Source: Haematococcus lacustris
Taxonomy: Eukaryota; Chlorophyta; Chlorophyceae; Chlamydomonadales; Haematococcaceae
Direction of reading: 5' to 3'
DNA length: 64,000 nt
Assembly (NCBI GenBank): GCA_030144725.1
Contig: JASKMD010000379.1
Span: 1 to 64,000 of the forward strand
Position 1 is the stretch's first letter; every line of letters begins with the position of its first letter. The position numbers and the translations under genes are program-made. The notes under the pieces are model-generated. The model did not search any database. It was not told where the DNA came from and saw only the letters and a program-made list of their open reading frames with translations. Positions 10,632-22,217 of this stretch are shown one piece after another.

Positions 10632-12808
10632 GAACCCCTTTGCCAAGTCTTACAAATCTTACAACCCTACACTCAATCCATGCTGAAGGTGCAACAATCC
10701 AGTATGTACATCCCGGTTGCACTCGAACCTTCCTAGATGCGTGGTATGAGTGAAGTAGAGAGGTTGCATGCAATACATGCATAAACAATAATGGATCATG
10801 GCAGAAGTTGTGAGTGTGTAGATGTGTTTGTGTTGCGGTGCACAGGCATTGGCATTCGTGGTGTCGTGGCAAGTCACAATCACGATGGCAAACCAACGTG
10901 GCAAGTATTATGGCAAGTACCATGGCAAGTATCGTGGTATCGTGGTACCTTCCAGCCAGTGGTGTCGTGGCAAGTGTGCCCGACTGATAGACATCTCTTA
11001 TTGCTTATACATGGCAATGGTACTAACGTGCTAGGGCCAGCATGTGTGAGTCAATCCAAATTGCAGCTGCCCAGCAGCTTGTAGGGGTGGGGCTTGCCCC
11101 GTGCAGCTGAGCTTGCACACCGCTTGACCTAAACAGGCCAGTGCCTATGCGACCCAGTGCCGCCCTCACACTGCTATGTGTACGGGTGGGTGCCCGGGTC
11201 AGCCTGACTGCACGCAGTCCTGCAGCCAGCGTTGCCACAGTTGCTGCCTGGGCCGGCAGCAGCGCGTAGTACGTCCCCTGTGGCAGGCTCTCCATGTGCT
11301 GCGCGTACAGCAGCGCAGCTGCCTCTGCTCCCTCACGGGTGGAGATGTGCAGGGCCTCGTAGGCAGCTAAGTGCACTTCCTCCGGGCAGCGCTTGAACTG
11401 CGCCAGCAGCTCAGGGCTTAGGGCCTCTTGCAATGGAGGAGGGGCCCGGCACACAGGGGGATGCAAGGCCAGGGGGGCCGGCCAGCAGGTGGCTGGCGGG
11501 AGGGGGGCTTGGTGCTGCCTGGCGTGGAGGGCTGGCTGCCGTGCATCAGGGTAGCAGTGGGGGTCGATGGTGGGGGGTCGGCGTGTAAACGGGTTGATGC
11601 CCTCGTCCACGTGGAGCTTGGGCATCAGGTCCATGATGGGCTGCAGCTCTTGGGTCAGCCCACCCAGCCCAGCCCCATGGGCCAGCTTCTGGTTCACATG
11701 GCTGCACACGCGCTTGGCGCAGGCCATCACCACTGCGCCCTGCTGGTTCACGTAGTAGCGCTGGCCAGGAGGGCAGGGCTGGGCTGCCAGGAAGTCAGCG
11801 GTCTCCGGGCAGTTGGCTACAGGCCACAACACGCCCTGGTAGCCCTGGGCCACTGGCACGGTCTGAGGTGTGGAGAGGGTGCGGCTGGTTGAGCCAGGGC
11901 GGGCAGTGGCGGGTGGGAAGGGACGGCTGGCAGGGGGTCCAGGAGCAAGACCGGGGGGTAAATTGGGGCTGGGGCTGGAGGCAGGCTGATGATGACTTGT
12001 TGTGGGTCGCGCGAACGAGCGGGATGGGTGCAGGTCTTGGGACCGCAGCTGTGTGGGCGCTGCTGCAGTCCCCGTTGCACTGTCCCACTTAGCCAGGTCC
12101 CTGCACGCCAGGCAGTACACCAACAGGAAGGTTACCAACAGCCGTGGGCATCGACCAGCACGGAACTTCCCATGCAGCAACAGATGGCACAACAGCAGCC
12201 AGGCTCAACAGCTCAGGCAGTCGGGAGCAGGGAGCAAGAGCAACCTCTGCCGCAGTTACATGACAGCCTGGCTTGTTCCCCGCTATGGGGCACTGTCGCG
12301 GGCCGTGGCCGCGAAGCTGCTGGGCGTACCTGCCAGGGCCTTGTGGTGGTGTCGCCGAGCGCTGACCGACGGCGAGCAGGGCTCCTGCTGGCCGTTGCTG
12401 CGCCCCAGCACGATCCCGGGGAGAACTCTTGATGCTGGCGCTGCAAACGTTGCCATCGTTGAGGGCAAGCGCGCCTGTACTCAATCTCATGGCGTGCTGT
12501 CTGACCGATACGCTGCTTGCCTGCAAGCCAAACAACAACGCAGCAAGGTTATGGTCATGGTCAACATCTGGTGTCGGCCAACTCCAAGCTGGAACCTAGT
12601 ACGAAGCCTCGTTGCCCTGCTCAAAACTCTGCCCCAAAGCCATTGCTGGCTGCGCGCTGCGTGCTTGGCCCCGCGCTGCACCACTGACCTGGGGTTTGGG
12701 CAGAGCTGTCGGCGGCTTGGGTTAGCTTGTGGCTAGCTGAAATGGGTCTAAGGCAGCTAAGGCTGCTGTGTCTGCGTTGGTCTCCGCCCTTGTCAAGGCC
12801 CACATTTG
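10632..12808. repeat. Macrosatellite unit U3, left part
   Basis: First 2177 bp of a unit, cut by the KDZ-like element at the sequence ACATTTG. The remainder of this unit is not in the assembly because an N gap follows the element. Confidence 0.95.
11023..12192 (-). CDS. Unknown 389-aa ORF (U3 copy)
   Basis: Intact copy with two substitutions relative to U1 and U2: a Thr to Pro in the ANCTETADF segment (ANCPETADF) and an Ala to Thr in the C-terminal alanine-rich helix. Confidence 0.4.
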   Translation of the reverse strand: MCHLLLHGKFRAGRCPRLLVTFLLVYCLACRDLAKWDSATGTAAAPTQLRSQDLHPSRSFARPTTSHHQPASSPSPNLPPGLAPGPPASRPFPPATARPGSTSRTLSTPQTVPVAQGYQGVLWPVANCPETADFLAAQPCPPGQRYYVNQQGAVVMACAKRVCSHVNQKLAHGAGLGGLTQELQPIMDLMPKLHVDEGINPFTRRPPTIDPHCYPDARQPALHARQHQAPLPPATCWPAPLALHPPVCRAPPPLQEALSPELLAQFKRCPEEVHLAAYEALHISTREGAEAAALLYAQHMESLPQGTYYALLPAQAATVATLAAGLRAVRLTRAPTRTHSSVRAALGRIGTGLFRSSGVQAQLHGASPTPTSCWAAAIWIDSHMLALAR

Positions 12809-12992
12809 CAATCAAGTCTCCCGGTAAAAGTTCCCCCTATATGGGGGAAATTTGTTGGCTGTAGATGGGGGAAGTTTTGAATTGCCCAACCGCGCTACTC
12901 GACAAGCACTAGCGACTAGCAACCCACACTACAGCTTGCTGGGCTCCTGCGCATGCTTTGACGCGCAACCTTGACTGCCCAGGGGCGGTTCC
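12809..12992 (+). repeat. Left terminal inverted repeat of the KDZ-like element
   Basis: Identical to the reverse complement of 18277-18460. It has an internal palindrome near the tip and a GGGCGGTT motif at the inner edge, where the two arms begin to differ. Confidence 0.9.
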
Positions 12993-13743
12993 TGGGGGCG
13001 GTTATTGCAATCGTTGATGAACGGCCGCAGCGATGCCGACCTCAATCCGTCCCTTAACACCAGCCGACCCACAGCAAAGCCAGAGCCACACTGACCGATA
13101 CCATACTCGACATTCGTGCGCCCATCGTGAGCATGTTGAAGTGGAGGCAGTGGTCTTAGGCAGTGGACCTACGTGGTGGTTTTCTTGCTGCTCTCGTGGA
13201 GAATGCGGGGAGTGCGGAGGATGCGGAGGAGCTTAAGAGGGTTGGTGAGGAGCTTTGTCGCGCTGCCTGACAGACTCCCAACGGCCAGACCTTAGAGTAG
13301 CTGCCGGTCAGGCCATTATTGATTGCTTTATAGCCTTCATAACCGAGCACAACATCAAGAAGCGATAAGTGACAGTGACGGTACAGCATGCAAAGGCAGC
13401 AGGCAAAGGCAGGGCACCAAGACGCAAGCCTGCGGAAGAGGGTGTGGAGTAGCATGTACCACCACAGCGGCAGGCGCGTGTGGGCACCGGGCCAACCACC
13501 CACGATGTGTTGGGCGGTCCGCAGATGTCAGCCATCAGCCCTGAGACGTTTGACGTCAACGAAGACCCTTCATGTAAGTCAGTGTGCGCATGCTGTCTGC
13601 CGCCAGCTGACAGTGTTCATGCCTATATGCCTATGCCTATGACTGGGCTAATATAAGGCGCTAAGACAGCAACTATCCAACACTCGCATCTGTACCAATC
13701 TGCATCATCTTGGCAGCCGGGCTTTCTCCCCTTGTGCTAAAGC

Positions 13744-13749
13744 ATGTCA

Positions 13750-13781
<32 letters not shown>

Positions 13782-13785
13782 CTAT
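13744..13785. repeat. TTGC tetranucleotide repeat
   Basis: Run of CTTGCTTGCTTGC inside the KDZ-like element. A shorter inverted version appears in the related scrap at 44193-44374. Confidence 0.85.
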
Positions 13786-14459
13786 GGCATCAAGGAAGTA
13801 GCTTGCCCTGCCTGCCTATTCACAGATGGGATAATGTCTCCGCTGGAGGGCAACATATGGCAACTGGGTGGCATCCCATCCCCTTGCCAAGGTATGCTAT
13901 GCAATAGTGCTAGTGTTGTTGCGTTGATGCTGTTGTTGTTGATGACACAGGATTACTTGTCACAACCGCTGTGTCTAATCCTTGGAAGCAACCAGCTATC
14001 TTGCATGATCATGGCTTGCATGACTGCTGGCTTGCATGATCTTGAATCTGATTTGTGCATGACTGCTGGCTGCATAACTGTTGTGTGATTTGATGCTTGT
14101 GTACCTACAATTGATCCCCCCCTGTTCACCTCTCTCTGCAGCCCACGCCCCAGCCCAGCTCAGCAACCATCTGCCAAAAGGATTGGTGAGCCGCAGCTGG
14201 CAGGCGAGGCAGCTACAGACCTGCCGCTGACGGGGGGGCCCACCCCAATGCAACTGCTGGACACAGATTTAACCTCTGTGCCGCAGCTGGTGGGGAGGGC
14301 AGCTGCTGGCTTGCTGCTAGCGAGAGGGCCACCCCTAGTGCAACTAGCGCCGGGGGGGCCAAGCTCTGTGCTGCAGCTGGCTGGGGAGGCAGCCGTAGTG
14401 CCGCTACACAGCAAGGTGCACCCAGTCACCCGCCCACCCACCGATTTGCATTTTGGTGT

Positions 14460-14985
14460 TGTTGTCATGCCACCCCACCCCTCGCCACCGCAGCCCAGCC
14501 CTGCCCCACCCCCTCCCAGCCCCACCCCACCCCCTCCCAGCCCTACCCACCCACCCCCCCTCCCAGCCCTGCCCCACCCTATCCCAGCCCTGCCCCACCC
14601 CCTTCCAGCCTTGCTCCACCCCCTCCCAGCCCTACCCAGACCTGCCCCACCCCCTTCCAGCCTTGCGTTGCCCCTCCCTGCCCAGCCCAGCCCTGCCCCA
14701 CCCCCTCCCAGCCCCGCCCCACCCCCTCCCAGCCCTGCCCCACCCCCTCCCAGCCGTGCCCCACCCCCTCCCAGCCCTGCCCAGACCTGCCCCACCCCCT
14801 TCCAGCCTTGCGTTGCCCCTCCCCTCCCTGCCCAGCCCTGCCCCACCCCCTCCCAGCTCCGCCCCACCCCCTCCCAGCCCCGCCCCACCTCCCAGCCCTG
14901 CCCCACCCCCTCCCGGCCCAGCCCAGCCCTGCCCCACCCCCTCCCTGACCTGACCTGACCTGACTTGTCTTGCCCATCGCTGCCC
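14460..14985. repeat. C-rich minisatellite (CCCAGCCCTGCCCCACCCCCT type)
   Basis: Tandem degenerate repeats of about 20 bp, extremely strand-biased (C on plus). They end in short CCTGA and CCTGC runs near 14945-15005. The long Pro-rich plus ORFs (236 and 166 codons) and Gly/Trp/Arg-rich minus ORFs (248, 238 and 202 codons) are translations of this repeat, not genes. Confidence 0.9.
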
Positions 14986-15375
14986 TGCCCTGCCCTGCCC
15001 TGCCTGCAGGTGTGTGGCAGTGCTTGCTGCAGGTAGCAGCAGGCTGCAGGTGTGCTTTAGTGCATGAGCAGCAGCAGCAGGCTGCGGTGCATGTGCTGCA
15101 ATGCATGAGCAGTAGTAGCAGCAGGTTGTAGGTGTGTTGCGGTGCATGGACAACATCAGCAGGCTGAGGTGTGTGGCAGTGCAGTCTTGTATTAGCAATA
15201 AGCAGCAACTTTGAGCCTTCATCTGAAAAGAAGGTTGCATGGTACAAAAGCTTTAGAAAAGCTGTCCTGAGCTTCCGTTCAGTTCCATCCCACACAACGT
15301 GATTTGTAAGCTGTGAATGGTCAAGATGTAATGAAGAAAACGGTGGTGGTCATTAGCCGTGTATCCTCTTCTCTA

Positions 15376-15730
15376 CGGCCCTTTTATGGACAACACCACC
15401 ACGCGGTGATGCGCTAAGGCCGCAAAGGTGGTAGCCACCTGATACATACCTCCTATGCATGTATGCATCACGGTCATGCTTAACAAGTGCAGGCCTGGCA
15501 GTGATCCACACCCAATGTGTCACAGCTAGCGTGACTACGGATGGTACCTATAGTGGAGGCTCACCAGATCCAGCCACATGTTAGGGTGTGGTGCACCACA
15601 TGCCCCTTGTATGGACAACACCACCACGCGGTGATGCGCTAATGCTGCAAACGTGGTAGCCACCTGCTACATACCCCCTATGCATGTATGCATCACGGTC
15701 ATGCTTAGCAAGTGCAGGCCTGCCAGTGAT
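15376..15730 (+). repeat. Two direct copies of a 127-bp segment
   Basis: 15376-15502 and about 15604-15730 are about 90 percent identical. Both contain ACACCACCACGCGGTGATG and a CATGCATGTATGCATCACGG stretch. No coding content is seen. Confidence 0.85.
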
Positions 15731-15830
15731 AGGTTAGGATGGGCTGGGCTGGCTAGGGATGGGCTGGGCTGGCTGGCTAGGGATGGGCTGGCCTGGCAGT
15801 GATGGGTAGGATGGGCTGGGCTAGCTAGGA
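15731..15830. repeat. GGATGGGCTGGGCT minisatellite
   Basis: About five degenerate copies of a GGATGGGCTGGGCTGGCTA phrase directly after the second 127-bp copy. Confidence 0.8.
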
Positions 15831-16236
15831 GGCAAGGCGGTGCTAACACTGTTTAGGCTACAGGTTATAAACTTGAGCGCGGCCATTCTTATTTGGCTTG
15901 GGTAGCCTTGTCTATCCTTGTCTATTGTCAATTAAGAGCTACTACTCCAATTAGGAGCTAGGCACCTAGGGATGCGGCTGGTTACACGCATGGTTGGGAC
16001 CGGGTGACTCTGGAATGAGGTCTAGTTAGGTCAGCTCTCGGCTAGGGATCACATAAGCGGTTGGTTGGATAGCATTACATGACCACCATGTTACAAGGAA
16101 TTACAAAGATGTTACATGTGGTACAAGGGAATGAAATTTGCAAATGGTGCAGCTGCCGTCCATAGTGCAGCAGCTTGCCGTAGGGGCGTGCTGTGGAGGC
16201 CTCAGCCCATGGAGCTGGCTCACCCCTCACCATAGC

Positions 16237-18231
16237 CTAATGTTGCTCCTCTGTCATGCTGTCAGCTGCTGCATCCTCACCACTCCCTAGTGCCTGGTAG
16301 AGTGCTGCTTCTGAGAAGATGACGAGCTGTCCTAAGCTTTGCCTTGATGGCGTTGCTTGCTGCGCGCATGTCCTTGTCGCTCTGGCCCATACGGTCGCGT
16401 TGCAACCCCAGCTCGTGCACATCGTTGGTGAGCTGCTACCAGGAGCTGCTACCAGGAGCACCAGGCCTCGTGCAATGAGAGGGCTCTCACCCTCAGCACT
16501 GCCATGGTGCTTCTCCTTCTCAAGGGCATGCACGCCGTGCGCTGTCTCGAGCTCCATGCACTTCAGCTTGGCAGCTGCCATGCGCTGCTCGTGGGGCCCT
16601 TGTAACCCCCTTGGCTGCAGCTGAGCCATGTCTGTTGACAGGGAGATGGAGGGCAGCCGGGTGGGTGCCTGACTCTTGCCTTTAGGCGCAGCTGCTGGTC
16701 CATCCACTGTCCCACTGCGGCACCACAAAGCACCGAGCAATCCAACAGCATTAGCCTAGCCACAGATGTGGCACGTTTGCTATTGACGTACCTTCCATGA
16801 ATCTTCTGGCTGACCATGTGACGTCTTAGGGGTGAGGTGGCTGTCCTTACAGGCAGCGATGGCTGCTGTCTCATCCGTCACACCCTCAGCCAGACAGCCA
16901 GCTGTGTGCAGGAAGGCAGATACCAAGGCTAGTAGCGGCACGCCATGGCAACACACAAAGCCAACCACACCACGCACTGCACAAGGCTGGCCGGCTGTTA
17001 TGTTGCTGGTCTTAGGCCTGGATTAGGACAGCGAAGTCGAGCAGTCATGTGCCTCACTGTCCACGCCTGCCAATCTTGCTGCTACTACCCAGGAGGAGTT
17101 GCCCACTGTCATGCACCTGTAGGTAGGTTTCTGTGTGCTGTTCTAGGTCACGGGTGGCCTTGGCCACACCGGCATAGCTGCTGGGCTTGTTGCAAGCATC
17201 GCCAGCAACACAATGCACGTAGCCATCTTGTGGCACACCTGCAGCATGCACACACACACGCACACACATACACACCCATTGCCGTATGATAATGATGATG
17301 ATAATGATGTCACACACAGCTTTCCTGCATGGCAGCAGATGCATGCGACCACTTACCTTGGACGAGCGCACAGATGGGACAGTCACTAAATGCTCCTCTG
17401 GGGAGTTTGGCTTGTAGGTCTGAGCGCTGTTGCAACAAGCTGGGCATGGAGAGGAGCCGGTCAACGGCCCGCAGGTAGTCAAAGAATGCTTGGCTGAAGC
17501 TGTCTGTTCTGATCTGCTGAGGTGGGTACAAGGCCAAAGGATGGTGAGCGGCGTTGAGGGCCTCCAGGAAGGCTACATGGCAGCACACACAAACACACAT
17601 GATGATACGCATGGGTGCCGCATGGCACAGTCTACAGCGCAGGTGACTAGCGCTGGCTGACCTTCCATGGAGACACCACACCCTTGCATCGGGGCATAGG
17701 AGCGCAAAACTCTCACATCATACCACGTTTGAGCGTGGGTCTGCTGCTAGGCCAGCAGAAGAATGAGAAAGGGTTGGGACTGATCGACTGATTGCATGAA
17801 GCGCACTCATAGCAAGGGAGCATCAACTTAAAGCGGTCCTGCATGCTGATGTACTCCACCTGCATCACCTGAAGTGGCTTCAGGGGGAAATCTTCTAGTC
17901 TAGTTGCCCCAGAGGCACAAGCATGGTGCTGCCAATCCTCGCTGATAGCTGTTTACGCTGCCAAGCAGACTCCACATACTCCCTCTTGCGCTGCTCCAAA
18001 TTGGAACGGGTAGCGGCATCTGACCGCTCCCTGCGCTCCTGCCAAGGCAGAAAAGCTGCAGAACGCAGGTGCTGCTCCTGCTGCGGTTCCTCCTGTAGCT
18101 CGTCTGGCACTGCATTTGTGTCCGTCGCTAGGGGGATTTGGCCTGTTGGCTGCGCTCGCTCGTGTAACCGCTCCCCTGGCAAGTCCCTTTTGGGCTGCGC
18201 GCTTGAGCTTATCAAAATAAGAACGGTCCAT
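16237..18231 (-). pseudogene. KDZ-superfamily transposase, decayed, multi-exon
   Basis: Reading from 18231 downward, pieces in several frames resemble a KDZ transposase. There is an Arg/Glu-rich N-terminus (about 18215-17950). Next is a segment with a CYECASC cysteine cluster (about 17880-17735). A good exon at 17572-17357 follows (acceptor ATGTAG, donor GTAAGT) and ends in AKLPRGAFSDCPICA. Another exon from 17238 contains PQDGYVHC, which I read as the DG catalytic-aspartate motif. A later exon has GVVGFVCCHGVPLLAL (about 16965-16915), matching the conserved C-HG block of KDZ proteins. The tail (16740-16237) is charged and helical. A frameshift near 17940 and an in-frame stop before the CCHG block indicate inactivation. 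The family call rests on remembered motifs, not a search. Confidence 0.6.
17255..17315. repeat. CA and TGA microsatellites within a transposase intron
   Basis: A CACACACACGCACACACATACAC-like run next to AATGATGATGATAATGATG, between the exons ending at 17357 and starting at 17238. Confidence 0.8.
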
Positions 18232-18276
18232 CAGGCGGGTGTTGGGCTGCGTTTGCTGGGCAGTAACCGCCCGCCC

Positions 18277-18460
18277 GGAACCGCCCCTGGGCAGTCAAGG
18301 TTGCGCGTCAAAGCATGCGCAGGAGCCCAGCAAGCTGTAGTGTGGGTTGCTAGTCGCTAGTGCTTGTCGAGTAGCGCGGTTGGGCAATTCAAAACTTCCC
18401 CCATCTACAGCCAACAAATTTCCCCCATATAGGGGGAACTTTTACCGGGAGACTTGATTG
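18277..18460 (-). repeat. Right terminal inverted repeat of the KDZ-like element
   Basis: Reverse complement of the left TIR with no differences over 184 bp. It ends CTTGATTG before the second ACATTTG target copy. Confidence 0.9.
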
Positions 18461-18468
18461 ACATTTGT

Positions 18469-18568
18469 NNNNNNNNNNNNNNNNNNNNNNNNNNNNNNNN
18501 NNNNNNNNNNNNNNNNNNNNNNNNNNNNNNNNNNNNNNNNNNNNNNNNNNNNNNNNNNNNNNNNNNNN
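18469..18568. other. Assembly gap (100 N)
   Basis: Exactly 100 N, the usual placeholder for a gap of unknown size. Sequence before the gap is at unit position about 2178; sequence after it starts at unit position about 1230. The two sides cannot be contiguous. Confidence 0.99.
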
Positions 18569-18900
18569 GTCTGAGGTGTGGAGAGGGTGCGGCTGGTTGA
18601 GGCAGGGCGGGCAGTGGCGGGTGGGAAGGGACGGCTGGCAGGGGGTCCAGGAGCAAGACCGGGGGGTAAATTGGGGCTGGGGCTGGAGGCAGGCTGATGA
18701 TGACTTGTTGTGGGTCGCGCGAACGAGCGGGATGGGTGCAGGTCTTGGGACCGCAGCTGTGTGGGCGCTGCTGCAGTCCCCGTTGCACTGTCCCACTTAG
18801 CCAGGTCCCTGCACGCCAGGCAGTACACCAACAGGAAGGTTACCAACAGCCGTGGGCATCGACCAGCACGGAACTTCCCATGCAGCAACAGATGGCACAA
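18569..18900 (-). CDS. Unknown 389-aa ORF (U4 copy, 3' part lost in gap)
   Basis: Only the N-terminal about 110 codons remain (signal anchor and Pro-rich stem). It has a Gly to Ala change in the stem relative to other copies (ATARPAS versus ATARPGS). Confidence 0.4.
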
Positions 18901-19989
18901 CAGCAGCCAGGCTCAACAGCTCAGGCAGTCGGGAGCAGGGAGCAAGAGCAACCTCTGCCGCAGTTACATGACAGCCTGGCTTGTTCCCCGCTATGGGGCA
19001 CTGTCGCGGGCCGTGGCCGCGAAGCTGCTGGGCGTACCTGCCAGGGCCTTGTGGTGGTGTCGCCGAGCGCTGACCGACGGCGAGCAGGGCTCCTGCTGGC
19101 CGTTGCTGCGCCCCAGCACGATCCCGGGGAGAACTCTTGATGCTGGCGCTGCAAACGTTGCCATCGTTGAGGGCAAGCGCGCCTGTACTCAATCTCATGG
19201 CGTGCTGTCTGACCGATACGCTGCTTGCCTGCAAGCCAAACAACAACGCAGCAAGGTTATGGTCATGGTCAACATCTGGTGTCGGCCAACTCCAAGCTGG
19301 AACCTAGTACGAAGCCTCGTTGCCCTGCTCAAAACTCTGCCCCAAAGCCATTGCTGGCTGCGCGCTGCGTGCTTGGCCCCGCGCTGCACCACTGACCTGG
19401 GGTTTGGGCAGAGCTGTCGGCGGCTTGGGTTAGCTTGTGGCTAGCTGAAATGGGTCTACGGCAGCGAAGACTGCTGTGTCTGCGTTGGTCTCCGCCCTTG
19501 TCAAGGCCCACATTTGTATGACCGGCTCCGCATCTGGCGCGATGCTCTGCGCCGGCATCTCGCGATGGCGCCACCCCCTGCAGTGACGCTGAGCCCTCGG
19601 TCTCATTGGACTCATAGTCGGGCTGCACTTCAAAGTGGCCATGGTCGCGATGTGCAAGCCATGTCACGTCTAATCACATGCTTCCGCCATCTCAAGTACA
19701 CCGCCAGCACGGCCCAGTAGATACACGCTTGTTTATCATTAAAGCGAGATTCTCGCGCCAAGTGATGTGGTGATGCTGTAGTATTGTGCGTATGTGTGCA
19801 ATGCGCTGCCTAGTGACTATTGTGACTCCCCACCACGGATGACTGTGATGCTGCACTGTGCCAAATCAAGTGTGCACTACGCCAAGATGCCGTTGACATG
19901 TGATGAGACGGTCCTTGTGATGATCATGGCATGAGAGCGATGGATTACACGTAGTGCTCAGTACTTCCCGCCACACAAGCTGATTGCAG

Positions 19990-20714
19990 GAGATCACGCA
20001 GCATCTGGCCAGGGAAGTTCCCATTACTACTGGTGCCAGCGCTGACATGCCTGCTGTTGTGCTGCCGCTCTTGGCCATTGATGCTTGGGAGCCAGTTCAC
20101 CGCTTCCGTGCCTTCATTGAGCAAATCCTGCAGCTGCACTGGGTGTAGCTCACCTAGTGGAGGTGCGGGGCGCAGTGGCCAGCACACAGGAGGGCACAGC
20201 AGTGAAGCTACAGGTGAGCCGCCATATGGCAGGTCAGGGCGGTGCAGCCTAGGGCAGGATGGCGCGGGGCAGGCCAGGGAAGCACTGCCCCAAAGTACCA
20301 CGCACACACTGTGCTCCATGACTCCACGACATCACCATGTCACGTCACCCTGCCCATGGATGGCAGCAAAGTCAGTAATGCTTGGCTGGCCTGCACTGGC
20401 ATGCCAGAGGATGCGCACCCCATGAGCTTCCGCTCCTTTCTAACGCAAACATAGACATATGAGCAACATAGGAGCACTCCCTCATGAAGGTGATGCTGCA
20501 GCACGCCATGGGGCTGTAGGGGCAGCGTACTACTGGCCCTGATGGCTCCAGCGCAGCTGTGTGTTGCTAGCACGGGCAGTGTGGTAGCAAGCATCGGGTG
20601 GAGGTCAGGATGGCGCCCACCCATTGCCATGCTGCTGTTCATGGCTGCAGCTGCAGGGCCTGGCTCAGCTGCTGCAGCGCTCCTCAGACCCAACAAGGAG
20701 TGCGACGCACCCAA
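19990..20714 (+). pseudogene. Chimeric gene X/FkbM-like pseudogene (U4 copy)
   Basis: Same fusion, 2-bp insertion and stops as in U1. It differs by single bases, for example CCCATTACTACT instead of CCCATCACTACT, a form shared with U5-U7 and with 48154-48563. Confidence 0.8.
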
Positions 20715-22217
20715 TTTGGCCACACAGCTTGATGACTGGCCTGTCCTCATGCTGGGGAGGGCAAGGCTGGGCTGGGAGGGGGTGGGAGGGAGAGCTGGGG
20801 TTGCGCTGGGCGACCCCAGGGCTGGCTGTGCCTGCGGGTGCGCCCCTTGCTCAGCACCGGTCAACTGCTCAAGCACGTCGCGTGAGCGTGGAGGACCTGC
20901 AACCACCGAGTTAAGGGCACCAAAGCAAGGTGAGACGATATCACACGACGGAAGGGTAAGGGTTGGGCTGCTGCCTCGAGCACCTTGTTTGAGCGTCGTA
21001 GAGCAGTCGATGAAGCCCTGGGGACAGCGACAGCTCCGCAAGCTACTTCCGTATCCTTGGTGTCACGACGACGGATGCCGCGCGTACATGCCGCCAGTGA
21101 AGTTGGGTCCGGCTGAACGCTTGTTACAGGTGCTGCAGGGACTGGAGTGGCGAAGCGTGCGTCTGCAGCGCGCTCTGCATGGGGCAAACTGCACTGTTTT
21201 CAATGCAAGTTTTCAAGCATGCACTGGTGCTGCTGGGAGCGAGGTGGTTGTTTACTGTGCCTGCAGCTTGTACCTGTAGGTCATGTCTGTCCATTCCAGT
21301 GGTCATTATTACTTATGACCGGGTAGCTGCCGGGATGCGGGTTACCTACAGGCTTGTTGGATGTGCATTCTTTCATGTTTGCATTCCCTCATTCCCACAA
21401 GTAGCGATGGAACTTACAAATGTCAGCATGGAAGTGTGGCATAGGGGTGCAGAGTCGTTATTGCCCGTGGGCTGGTTGACCTGAAGCATTGCGCTCCGCC
21501 ACAACACGGGGCTGCCTTACCTCCCTGATGTGCGGGTCGCATACCAACCTGAGCTAGGTGCTGCGGCCGTGCAAGTCCAAGCTAAGCTGGCAACTGTAGA
21601 AGTACCCCTGGAACTCCCGAATCTACGGCCCATTTGATGCTGCCCATGCAATGTTGCCCATGCTGCGCCATTCTACCTCGTACCCTTTCCAGTTTGGGCG
21701 CACCCTCCACATTCCCTAGAGGGAGTACTTGGGCCAGTGGTTGAGTGCAGTTGACAAACATGGTATGGGCGTTGTCTTGAAAGGCATAGCTGACCATCAC
21801 ACAGAGAAAGCGCCACCGCTGCATTGTGAACCCCTTTGCCAAGTCTTACAATCTTACAACCCTACACTCAATCCATGCTGAAGGTGCAACAATCCAGTAT
21901 GTACATCCCGGTTGCACTCGAACCTTCCTAGATGCGTGGTATGAGTGAAGTAGAGAGGTTGCATGCAATACATGAATAAACAATAATGGATCATGGCAGA
22001 AGTTGTGAGTGTGTAGATGTGTTTGTGTTGCGGTGCACAGGCATTGGCATTCGTGGTGTCGTGGCAAGTCACAATCACGATGGCAAACCAACGTGGCAAG
22101 TATTATGGCAAGTACCATGGCAAGTATCGTGGTATCGTGGTACCTTCCAGCCAGTGGTGTCGTGGCAAGTGTGCCCGACTGATAGACATCTCTTATTGCT
22201 TATACATGGCAATGGTA

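Larger units (their letters stand above)
12809..18460 (-). mobile_element. KDZ-like TIR DNA transposon inserted in U3
   Basis: 5652-bp element bounded by inverted repeats that are identical for about 184 bp and similar to about 200 bp. Each end starts CAATCAAGTCTCCCGG and contains the palindrome TTCCCCCTATATGGGGGAA. It is flanked by a 7-bp direct repeat ACATTTG (12802-12808 and 18461-18467), which is single in intact units (CCCACATTTGTATGACC). The near-identical TIRs indicate a recent insertion. The interior carries a decayed minus-strand transposase gene (16237-18231) with features of the Kyakuja-Dileera-Zisupton superfamily and about 3.2 kb of minisatellite-rich non-coding DNA. Zisupton elements are known to make 8-bp TSDs; only 7 bp match exactly here. 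Confidence 0.85.
18569..21827. repeat. Macrosatellite unit U4, right part
   Basis: Last 3259 bp of a unit, beginning inside the 389-codon ORF. It shares with U5-U7 the variant TACGGCAGCGAAGACTG, which separates this block from U1-U3. Confidence 0.95.

Noticed and set aside
14160..15295. Long Pro-rich plus ORFs (236 and 166 codons) and Gly/Trp/Arg-rich minus ORFs (248, 238 and 202 codons)
   Set aside because: They are translations of the C-rich minisatellite inside the KDZ-like element; all frames stay open because the repeat lacks stop codons.
18389..18900. ORFs crossing the run of N
   Set aside because: They are artefacts of translating the 100-N gap; the two sides belong to different positions of the unit.
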